Shown here one piece after another: positions 35,901 to 45,572 of a stretch of 64,000 nt of DNA. The notes under the pieces were generated by a model. That model was not told the DNA's origin and did no database searches. It saw nothing but the letters and a program-made list of their open reading frames with translations. Origin of the DNA: Progne subis subis (taxonomy: Eukaryota; Chordata; Aves; Passeriformes; Hirundinidae); contig JAKJHU010000611.1 of the NCBI GenBank assembly GCA_022316685.1, positions 62,001 through 126,000 on the forward strand. The letters are read 5' to 3'. The position numbers and the translations under genes are program-made. The first letter of the stretch is position 1. The number at the start of each line of letters is the position of its first letter.

Positions 35901-38900
35901 GAGTGAGGGCATAGCCCTGCAGCTGGGGGTCTGTGCCTGGTGCAGCTGGAAGCAACTCGCAGGGTGACAGCTCTTCCCTCCGGCAGAGGCAGGATGGGCA
36001 GATGCAGCGCTTCATCCGGGAGGTGAACACCACCAACCGTGCCTGTGTGCTGTGGGACCTGGCAGAGGATGCTGACTACATCATCCAGGTGCAGAGCATT
36101 GGCCTGTATGGAGAGAGCCAGGCTAGCAAGCGTGTCCACTTCCGCACCCTGAAGGAGACCGACCGCCTGCCTTCCAACAGCTCCAACCAAGGTGAGGCAC
36201 CTCCTTCCAGCTCGGCCAGGTGCTGCTGGTGGGGCCACACCTGGAGGCCTCTACACAGACAGGCAGGGATTCAGCAACCAGTGAGGAAGGTGCTGGACTG
36301 AGCAGCAGGCTGCTGGGGACACACAGGGTTGTACAGGCTGCTGTTGTGTCCTACTATGTGTCCACAAGAATGTCCCCAAGCTGTGGTTTGCAGCCCTCAT
36401 ATCCCAGGTCCTGGCACCTATTCATCTGGGCAGACTGGCCAGGAGAGCTGCTGGGGCCTGCCCAACTGCTGCCTATAGGAAGCCAGTACTGCACAGACTC
36501 TCAGATCTCCCAGTCTGCAGGCTACCAAAGGACAAATGACAGAGCACCATGGTCTCCTTTACTGCTCGTATCTGTGTCGCCTTGGAATTGCCTACATGCT
36601 GGTCCATGAGAGAGAATTCAGGAATCCAAGAGAGATTATGCCCATAGAGGGCATGGGAGTCTGTCTCCAGCAGGAGACAGACCATGAGAGGGGTCTTGAG
36701 TATGGCAGGGCAAGCAGATGGCTGACTTTCCTCAGAACTTGTGTGTTAAATTGACCTCACCTACCCTGGTCGCTGAGTAGAGAGACCTTAGTGATTACTG
36801 GCATTGTGCAGTCCCTACACGAATTCAAAAAAGCTGTTGGAATCCCCAACTACCTTTGTAGCACGGATGGTTTATCTGACTCAGGAAAGCCACAGGATGC
36901 ATGTCCTCTCCCCAGACAGGTGTCATCCCACACCCTTCCTTGTCTGGGGGAGGTGGGCTTCTCTCCTTTGGAGTTTCTCAAATCCTCCAGTGTTGCTGTA
37001 GTGCTGTAGTGGGAGGGTATCTGCTGCCAGCCCTGCTTGGGGTCTTTTCTCTGCAGGTGACATCACCATGGAAGGGCTGGACAAAGATCGGCAGCTGCAG
37101 ACAGGCGAGATTATTATCATTGTGGCTGTGCTGCTCATGTGGGCAGGTGAGTGCCACAAGCAGTGTTCTGGTGGGCTGAAGCAAAGGTACAATCCATGCT
37201 TCACAAAGAGGATGTAGCTCAAGAGAGTGCAGAGGCACGTTGGTGAGGGTCTGGCACCCTTTCTAGTAAGTCCATTGAGCCTCTGTAGGTGCCGGAACCA
37301 GTGGGGTAAAAGGAGCAACGACAGCCACTGCTCAGCAGTAATGGCCTGGAGTATGTCGAAGAGCAGGAGACAGAGTGGGACCTGGAATTACAGGGTGGGA
37401 GCATCCCAACTGACCATGATGATTGTGTGGCTTGGGCCTTAGATGTTGTGACTGATAACACTACTGCACTAGTTGGTAGAGGCTATGCCTCAGTCTGCTA
37501 AAGCTGTAAAGTGGTTGATTTGCTCCTGTACAGCTCAATTAAAGCCAGTGCAGGCAGCAGGCTGCCCTGGGAGCATGGGAGCCTAGGCAGTAAGTCAGCT
37601 TCTGACTGGTCACGAGCAGCCACTATGAATGGGAAGTCATTGATCCCCTGCTCCCTTCCCAGTAAATGTATATTTTGTAGTGGCATCTTGCAGAATTTTC
37701 TCCTTACCCTGGCCTTGACTCTTTCCCAGGGCACTGGGAAAAAAAAAAAAAAAAAAAGATGACTGCTGGTAGTTTACACTTGGCATGGGTTGATGTGTCA
37801 CGATGCCAGCTGGGAGGAGTCAAGCCCAGTCTGTGTGTCCCTGTGTGTTGTCACACACACGCTGGTTGAGTGAGTCCACAATGGTCACACCTGAGGGCAT
37901 TGCTCCAGACTCCTGTGTCCAGAGTTCCCAGGTGTGGGACATGCTGCATGAGATGCATGCTGTGAAAGCATGACAGAGTGACTGACCCCACAGCCAGTTT
38001 GCACAAAGACAAAGGCTGGCTTTTGTGAGGGTCACAACACCAGCTCAGTAACTTTAATGACTTGCTGGAGGAACTCCAAAACCCATGCAGCTGTCCACTG
38101 ACCACACTGTCCCTGTTTGAGTGCCTCAGCATCTGCCTTTGGTGAGTGCTGAGCACCTCTTGTGTGGCCCAATGGCCTTAGCCACATCCATGCCTGTCTG
38201 CCCAAGGAAACTGTCCTGGCCACACATGCAGAGGTACCTGGGGTGGTGCAGGCTGATGCAGGTGGGGCTGTGGGTTTACAGCATCCCAAAGGAGTCCTGG
38301 GCCTGACTGCCCTGCAGCTGGGATGCTGTGGGGAGGGGAGACAGAGGCAGCTGCTGTGAGGGAGTCCTTCATCCAGTCTGTCTTTGGGCAGCGGTGATCG
38401 CCCTGTTCTGCAGACAATATGATATCATCAAGGATAATGACTCCAACAACAACAAGGAGAAGACAAAGCCGTCCTCAGAGCATAGCACGCCAGAGCGACC
38501 GAGCGGAGGGCTGCTGCGGAGCAAGGTGAGTGGGGAGGGCTGGCAGGAGGGATGGCATGTGGTGTCTGCTGGGGCTTGCAGCCTGGACAGTCTGCTTCCC
38601 TCCAGAAATGGAAACACCCTGGCTTGTGCTCCACCCCAAAGACTGAGGCTTTTATGGTTCAGTGACCTCTGGTCTCTGGAGCAGTGTGTGTGCCCCATGG
38701 GTGATTGCAGGAGAAACACTGGAAGACACAAGATAGAACAGCTGGGGTAGCTCTTGCATTGCAAGGTGGTACCTGACCTCTGACTGTAACAGACCGTTCA
38801 TCATGCCCCTCCAAGGCTGCACCTTTCCTGCACTGATGGACAGGTCTGACTTCTGCCTGTTCAGGCAGGAAGTGGACATGCTAGGCAGCTGTTCTCATGT

Positions 38901-39517
38901 TCCTGCACTGGTCTGTCACTGCTCACTTTCTGCCTTCCCTGCAGCTGGCTCTGGGTCATCACCATACAAGTCATTCCAGAGCCCCTTCCTCACCTTGATG
39001 GAAATGTTATGCCAGGCTGTGGAGGGGGAGGGAGCAGTACCTTCATCTGACTGTTACCTCTGCACCTGACATTTCTCCCTTTGCTACCTGCCAAAGACCG
39101 TGATTTATACCCCTGATGCTCTAATGGGACCGTGTGTTAGGGTTTTCCTTGTGTCTCATCTGCTGCCTCTGTCAAGGGTGGAAACTCCCCTCAGTGTGTT
39201 GCCTGACTGCCCACTGATTCCACATCTTGGTTTCCAGCAGATGTCAGGAGCAGAAACTTCCTGTTTGAACTCCAAATCCCCAGTTCCTTTCCTCCAGATT
39301 TTTAGCTTGCTGATTACTCCTTGACAAAGAGATCCCTCCTTTTGGATCCCTATTCCAAACTGACCCTACTCTGCTGAGGTCTGCTGGTCTTGATGCCTGC
39401 CACAGGCCAAGGGCTCTGACATCAGGTCTGATCCCAGGGGTGCAGCAAAGCAGGGTCTTAAAGCAGACTTTTCTCTCATAGAAGAAATCTCCCTCGGTCA
39501 ATATCATCGAGGTGTAA
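29553..39517 (+). CDS. FNDC4: FNDC4, fibronectin type III domain-containing protein 4 (complete, 6 exons)
   Basis: Small type I membrane protein; the related FNDC5 releases irisin and the FNDC4 ectodomain acts as a secreted anti-inflammatory factor in mammals. Exons: 29553-29625, 35393-35508, 35987-36191, 37057-37146, 38392-38525, 39482-39517; all GT/AG, phases join cleanly, 217 codons. The ATG at 29553 has a near-ideal CCACCGCCATGG context. Residues 1-24 are a hydrophobic signal peptide. The fn3 domain is about 26-115, opening PPSPVNVTV and containing ANSATVSWDVPEG and REVNTT. N-glycosylation sequons are at N32, N77 and N127. Residues about 150-168 form the transmembrane helix, followed by the conserved FCRQYDIIKDNDSNNN juxtamembrane motif and a C-terminus KKSPSVNIIEV. 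DRLPSNSS and DITMEGLD assign it to FNDC4 rather than FNDC5, although its tail has FNDC5-like sequence. Human FNDC4 is 234 residues with a longer N-terminus. Confidence 0.95.
31155..31560 (-). mobile_element. CR1 3'-region in FNDC4 intron 1
   Basis: Antisense CR1 3' end: 'tcctggaatggtgtgctttg' start, then 'caacctggcctttgacactt' and 'ctctccagctctcttggagc' segments, ending in a 'ctcccagcctgtctccagag' stretch. Confidence 0.92.
32815..33445 (+). mobile_element. CR1 3'-region in FNDC4 intron 1 (sense)
   Basis: Sense CR1 sequence starting in the 'aagaacctgggggtgctggt' region. It runs through 'gagcatgtccagggaaggga', 'ctacaactccttgacaggat' and 'aggacaaggggaaatggcct' to a terminal 'caatgattctttaa' close to the normal CR1 end. 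It is only the 3' part and has no intact ORF2. Confidence 0.92.
33446..35392 (+). other. Remainder of FNDC4 intron 1
   Basis: No gene supported. Mixed composition, with an AT-rich part at about 34,380-34,860 that includes a 'aaaggtttgcttatgtattc' stretch reminiscent of an LTR end. I cannot identify a family. The acceptor used by exon 2 is at 35391-35392. Confidence 0.4.
37739..37757 (+). repeat. Poly(A) run in FNDC4 intron 4
   Basis: A run of 19 consecutive A residues. The preceding sequence has no obvious retroposed-gene or SINE body, so I report it as a simple repeat. Confidence 0.9.
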
Positions 39518-40740
39518 GTGCAACACCAGCTCTGCCGTCTGGGATCTTGGGTGTCCTGCCAGAGCCAAAGCAGGCCTTGGAAGAAGAGGCAGCACCAGGC
39601 GCGCAGCCTGGAACTCAGCATGCGAAGATCCACGTATCAGAACTCCCGCTTTCCTGAGGGCACCTGTCTGGGAATGTGCATGGAGCCAGCTCCCAAGCCG
39701 TGCATGCAGAGCATGGCCCTGCCCATCCCACACACCTGGCCCTCCTCCCCTCCCGGTGGGAAGCGTGAAGTTGAGGACGGGTGGGGGGCCACACCACCGG
39801 CTAGGGTGGGAGGGGGCCAAGGGGAGCCGATGGGCTGATGCACCAGCCCGAGAAGAGGCCACGTCCCTGTGCACCGGCTGGCCAAAGCCCTGGGTGCAGC
39901 TGTGGCACTGGACGCGTGCCCAGCATCAGGGGGCAGACCTTGCTCTCAGCTGCCTGTTTGGCCTTGGGCATTGCTTACAGAGAGCAGGAGCTGCTCCCCT
40001 CAGGGCTGAGGAAACAGGGCGGTGCGGGTATTGCCCCAGCACTGCCAGGAGAGCTGTGGCCAGGTGATGGGAGGGTATGTCTGTGGGGCTGGGCCCAGCC
40101 CGCACAAGGGCAAGTGAATTGCTGCTGGAGAACGGGGCTCCACTGCACCCTGTCATGGGCATGCAGGGGCCTCAAATCTCCTGTCTGCTGCAGAGGACAA
40201 AGACACAAGGGACAGTGAGGAGCTGGTGCTGTCACGGTGCCTGGCCAGCCCCTGCAGCCGGGGCAGGGAATGCTGGTGGAAGCCCCACAGGGCTGGGGGA
40301 GTGGGCAGTGTCAGGGCATGGCTGTGGCTGTGCTGTGTCTCCAGCAGGGCTGAGTGCTGGCCATTCCGGCTGTTGGAGGGGAGCTGCCAAGCGCTTTTTG
40401 AGTAGCAGGGTGTCTGTGCTGCCTGGAGGAGACAAGGTGGTGAGGCCTGCAAGGTCTCGGTTGGAGGGAATGGGGTGAAACAAGGAGGTTCCCTGCTGCC
40501 CTGGCTGCTGCTCTCCCTCCATGCTCTGCTCTGCAGCCTGCCACAGACAGGCTCTGCAGCCCTGGACTCAAGCATCACAGGATCCAGCGTCTTCCAGGAA
40601 TAAATCTCCCAGTAAAAGCACTTTCAGGACTTTTCCTTCCAGGTGCTGCTCAGCTCCTGCTGCAAGACTAGGCGGGGAAGGGACAGGATAAGCAACTCCT
40701 GTGGCAGGGTCTTTTCAATAAAAGCATCCTGGCTCAAAGG
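39518..40740 (+). other. FNDC4 3' UTR with poly(A) signal
   Basis: Non-coding sequence after the TAA at 39515-39517. A canonical AATAAA at 40717-40722 is followed by a GT-rich stretch (ctgtgtgtgtcc at about 40761-40772), a plausible downstream element. An alternative AATAAA lies near 40600. Several GC-rich open frames here overlap on both strands and are not credible genes. Confidence 0.6.
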
Positions 40741-42385
40741 CAGCATCAGAGCTGCAGGTCTCTGTGTGTGTCCATGCATGCATCCATGTACAAGTTCTTG
40801 AATGCACGTGTCCTGGCCTGTAGGAGACCTGTTCCTGCATGCTGTGCAAGAGCTGGAGGTCCTCCATGGTCACCTCACACCCCTCTGGCCCTTGAGGGAG
40901 AGCTGCTGCTGCTGCAGTCTGGGCCATGCGGTGCTGCTGGGCCAGCTGCAGGCTGTCATACTGAGGGTGACCTCATGGCTGCTTCTCTGCAGAGAGCAGA
41001 GACATCCCAGCAGCCAGGCCAAGAAGGGGAACAAGGTCTGCCCCTGACAGGCTGCTGGGAGGGGCCTGTGCTGCTCCCTGCTCAGGTGAGGAGAGGGGTA
41101 CCTGAGGAGCAACAACACCATGGTGGGGGATGTAACTGCTGCTGGGCTGTAACCTGGGCTGCACGGAGCATGGCCACAGCTCCAGAGACACAAATATGTT
41201 GTTTTGCCTGCTAGCTCTTTTTTAAGGAGGTACATTAGAAACTAGGGCTGACAGGGGAATACAAGAGTTTTAAGGATGTTCTAGTGCCCTGGAAAATGTT
41301 TAGAAGTTCAGTCTTGGAATGCCATAGCAAACATGCCTGCTACCATGAGACTTTTAGCCAGGCCAGAGGTACAGACAAAGAATCAAAGGATCAGACTGTG
41401 TAGCAGAGTTGAGGAACTAGAAAAGGCACAAAAAAAGGTCAAAATGCAGAGGTTTTGACCAAGTAAAGGAACATAAGTCTGACATTAAATGTAGAATCAG
41501 GGTGTGTGTTGAGGAAAAAGTTCTGGAAAAAAAACAAACCAAACCAAACCCCGTCACCACTTCTTCTCAGACTACAGCAGTGCAGGAGGGCAGGTAAGTG
41601 CAGAGATGAGTGCTGGAAGCTGCAGGCCCGACAATGACCTGCTCACCCTAACAAGTTACATGTTGCTCATAGCTGAGGGACAAAAGGCATGAAACCATAT
41701 TCAATATGCAAAACCTCAAGTGATAAAAACTGTGCACAGCCCCTGACTGATCCACGGCACCCCAGGCATCACCAGAGCCTATAGCACTTGCTGGGACATG
41801 ACCCTGCCACCCCAGCTGCAAACAGCAATCAGTGCTCAGCTGGGCTGTCAATGTCACCAGCCTAAGAAGGGCAGCTGTGTGGGGATGAGACAGGAACCCA
41901 GCAGTGAGGGGCTTGGCCAGAACACAGCTGCAAGCTGTCACTAGCCAAAGAAACCAGACATGCTGCAGTCTCCTCTGCTCCATCTGGGGAGGAAAACCAA
42001 GTGCATGGCTTGCCTCTGTAGAGCACAGCTGGGGTGCAGCAGGGCACAGACACTTCAGAGCAGCTGGCACACAAGGGCTTGTGTCTGCTCTGGCCTCAGC
42101 GTGGTATCAGGTCTATCAGTGCAGGTGACATTCACAGGTGCTCAAGATACCTGTACAGCCCAGCCTGAACCTGCTCCTCCCAAGTCATAAAGGCACCCTG
42201 GGCCTTGGCAGCCCTCAGCACAAAGAGGAACTGCCCCCTCAGGGGCTTGCAGCCAAGGAAGCTGTGGGAGTGCCAGGCTCCATGAGCTTGGGGCACAGCA
42301 ACCCTCATCACAGGCAGTGCAGAAGACACAGTACTCTGCATGCTTATGCTAATAGCCATCCAGAAGTCAAACCCAAATGACAACA
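40741..42385. other. Spacer between convergent genes FNDC4 and LDLRAP1-like
   Basis: No gene supported. Both flanking genes are transcribed toward this interval. It contains an A-rich stretch at about 41,520-41,555, but no CR1 or LTR that I can recognise. Confidence 0.5.
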
Positions 42386-42398
42386 GTAAAAAACTCAG

Positions 42399-42404
42399 TT
42401 TATT
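42399..42404 (-). promoter_or_regulatory. Candidate poly(A) signal of the LDLRAP1-like gene
   Basis: TTTATT on the plus strand, that is AATAAA on the minus strand, placed about 420 bp downstream of the candidate stop codon for the minus-strand gene. Which cleavage site is used is not determinable here. Confidence 0.5.
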
Positions 42405-42823
42405 TCTCTATAAAGGCAGAGCTTTCCTTTAAAAACCAGGGTCATTTCACTTGTGAGAGGGTATGGGGTTGAACTGCAGGGGCAAGGCCTTCATCACGCA
42501 CTGCTCCAGGCCAAGAGCTGTTGCTCCCTGAGAGTGTACACTGCCTGCATCAGGCAGGCTCAGAGCATGCAGGGTGGTCCTGCTTGGCCTGGGAGGGAGC
42601 AGAGCGCGGAGCATGGGTCCCACAGCCCAAGCTGGGAGCAGCTGCACCTCGAGGCGGTTCATGCAGGCGACACAGGACAAGGAGCAGCTGTTGCAGCCTG
42701 TGCACTCCATGGCAGCAGTGCCAGCAGCCCCCGTGCCAGGAGGGCAGCGGCAGGTGCTGGCTGGCCCAGGTGCAGGCACAGGGTGAATCCTGAGTGGCTG
42801 GTCCGTTGTTGAAGAGATTTGGC

Positions 42824-45165
42824 TTAGCCCAGGGGAGTTTTGGGGCCAGCAGTCCTGGGGCCGGTGCTGGGGGAGTCTCCAACCCGTCCCAGCACTGTCC
42901 AGCTGTCCGGGGGGGGCCCAGGCGGTAGCACAGTAGCTGTGCTGTAGGAGAGCTCGATGAGGGCACACGAGATATTAATTCTGAAAAGTGACAGAAAGGA
43001 AGACATGGACCGTAAGGTGTACGGCTGGGAGCCCAGCACAGCCTGCAAGGGGAAGCAGACATTCCCAGGTGAGCATCAGCCCACCCCTGCCTTACAGAGG
43101 ACATGTCGGGGGACAAGCCAATGCAGCACTGAAGAAACTTACCTGCTGAGCAGTGGGCTCCCTCCCCAGCTCCACGCTGCTTTGGAAGAAAACACAGCAA
43201 CCATCATACCCCAAGCATGGCCTCCGGAGAGACACGGCATGCTCGTGACCCTGACATGGCAGGAATGGCACAGCAGCAGCAGGCACTGGGAGTGCAGAAG
43301 GCCCTAAGCCCCCTTGCTACCAACCTCTCTTCCTGAGATTGCAAAGCTGTATCTCCTTCCCATCAGGAGCCCCATGTCCAAAGGGGTGGTGCTTCACTGG
43401 ACTACATATACAGCTCCAGTCTCTGCACACACTGGTTCCCAGGTGACACGGGATGAACCCAAGCTCAGACCTGCCAGACCCCAGCTGGGTGCCCACTGCC
43501 ATGCACTTGGAGAACAGCCACGAGGGGATGGGCCTCACAGGCCCACCACCTGCACCTCTGCAGACCTGCAGGTTAATCCTCTGCTGCTGGACTGTTCATC
43601 AGCTCCTCCCCAGAACAGGACACATACCATCAAGCTCAGCCCATGCCCCCAGTCCATGCAGAAATCAGCATGACCAGCCCTTCATCCTGGTGCAAACCCC
43701 AGGGAAATCAGGGGGAAAAGAGGGACAACTGGGTCCCATGTGAGAGGCATGTCTGGACAGGCTGGTCTCAGGAAAGACTGGCAGAAACAGAGCAAGAAAC
43801 ATGTCTGGGTGGATCCTGGGGGTCAGCATCTGTCCCCCACATCTCTGCTACAAAAGTTGGACTGCACAGCCTGTTCCTCCACTCAACCCTCTGTTCATTT
43901 GAGCTCTCAGCTGATAGAAGCAGAGAAGGACCAGGGATCTTCCCTGTTGGTTCCATGCAGTTCTCCTCCATGATCCCACCATGCTCATGGCCCAAGTAGT
44001 TCCCTTTTCATGGGGCACAGAGAAGGAAACAAGGCAGGGATCACCAGAGAGATCCCTGAATACAAGAAGCAGCTCACCACCTACCCAGATAAGGTTTCAC
44101 TGACATTATCATCTTCCTCCTCCTCCTCCTCCTCCTGGCAAGCAAACAAACAAAAACCCACCATGACATCTCATTGCATGGGCAGGTCTATGCCAGGAGC
44201 GAAGCTGGGCTGTTCAGACCCTGTCCAGCCCCTTCACAAGACAGTCACTCCCAGGCACAGTACAAAGATTTCCCACAAGCAGTGGGGGAAAGACTGGAGT
44301 GCTGGGCTGCCAAAACCCTCTGGGCTTGGGCACACAAGGACAGACAGGCCATAGCTCATCCCATGTCCCCTCCAGGTGCAAAGCCCCAAACACAAGCTGT
44401 GAGCATAGACCATGCTGACAGAGCTGCTGACACAGTACACCTCTGCCCAGGGACAGTGGTGGGTGGGCACACTCTGCAGCTGGAGGGGCAGGCAGAGACT
44501 ACCAGGAGCAGGCTGCACACTGGTACAACCTCAAGCACTGCCAGGCTGGACTCACACTGGAAGCATGAGGCCAAGGACCAAGCATCCAGAAGCTCCCAGG
44601 CAGGGACATTGTGAGACCAGTATGACAATGCTCCAATTGCTGTGGCCATGCAGGAGGTGCAGTGCAGATGGGCTGGGCTGTGCCTTAGCCCAGGCTGGCA
44701 GGATGATGATCCAAGAGTCCTCTCCTTTAGAGGCAGCTCTCACCCCAGCCATGAAACCAGGTGCGCAGCCCAGGTCCCTGTGTGACAGGGCCAGCAGAGC
44801 TGTGCTGAAGCTGCAGCAGTGCGGGGCCTGAAAGCAGCGCTCCTGGAGCACAGATACCAAGGAACTGTGCCTGCTGTGTGAGCCACACAGCACAGAGCAC
44901 CTCCTCACATCAGGTTGTCATGTGCAATGGGAGCTGTGCAGGTATCAACAGGATTCTGGGAAGGCAGGAGCAGGGAGCTGCAGAGAGCTCACTCTGTCCC
45001 TGCCTTAATTCCAGAGAGCCCTGGGCATGGGCCTGACTTGCACATACTGTACCCCAAACTGGTGTCTGAAGGGAGCGTTCCCTGGGGGGGCTGGCTCACA
45101 GGGTCTGCCGGGCTCACTGCTCTCCAAGACACATGAAGGGTGAAGGGGCTGATCCTGCCTAGAGC
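42824..45165 (-). CDS. Candidate C-terminal exons of the LDLRAP1-like gene (uncertain)
   Basis: After the last certain exon (ends 45573, phase 1), four candidate minus-strand exons join in phase. 45165-45053 has a strong pyrimidine tract before its AG and begins GSRQDQPLHP, comparable to GARQDCTPSL in LDLRAP1. 44134-44085 encodes an acidic EEEEEEEDDNVSETLSG stretch from a GAG repeat. 43179-43143 ends in a perfect CAG|GTAAGT donor. 43042-42824 runs to a stop. The phase arithmetic closes (1 to 0, 0 to 2, 2 to 0, 0 to stop). However, I do not find the clathrin box LLDLE or the AP-2 binding helix of LDLRAP1, the donor at 45052 is weak, and the last exon has no known relative. An alternative acceptor at a strong pyrimidine tract within the last exon would give an immediate stop. 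Treat this as a hypothesis. Confidence 0.28.
44114..44136 (+). repeat. (TCC)n trinucleotide run
   Basis: A pure run of about seven TCC units followed by CTGG. On the minus strand it reads (GGA)n or (GAG)n and would encode poly-Glu if the candidate exon above is real. Confidence 0.85.
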
Positions 45166-45572
45166 CTGGGACAGGGCAAAAGCAGCAGTTAGTGCCTGCA
45201 ACCTGCAGAAAGCCCAGCTGGGAATGTACAGGCAAGACTGTGGGTGAGGAACAGGGAATCCCTACTGTGTTGGCAGGAGGCTGCAAACGAGGGTGAGGGG
45301 CCACTGCTCAGGGCAGGTACCACCAGGCCCTGAGCTGGGCTACAGCTCAGGCAATGCACAGCAGTTCAGCATAGAGAGCAGGAATACCTCCCACTGCAGC
45401 CAGAGATGGAGAAGTGGCAGAGAACACAACCATAAGGACAACACTCTCCCCCTGCCTGGTGTCAGCCAGTCAGCAAGCCATCTCCCGCCCACGTAGCCCA
45501 GGACAGGGTCCCACACCAGAGACACTGATTCCAGGGCTGTGCAGAGAGATACATCTGAGAAATTTCTCCTAC

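Noticed and set aside
29553..39517. Naming the fn3 gene FNDC5 because of its tail
   Set aside because: The signal-peptide end, PPSPVNVTV, IGLYGES, DRLPSNSS and DITMEGLD segments and the IFT172 neighbourhood all fit FNDC4. Only the tail is FNDC5-like.
44745..44828. A candidate LDLRAP1-like exon with LLQLQ as a clathrin box
   Set aside because: A good acceptor and a GTGAGA donor exist, but the motif lacks the acidic residue and the exon's phases do not connect to the other candidates.
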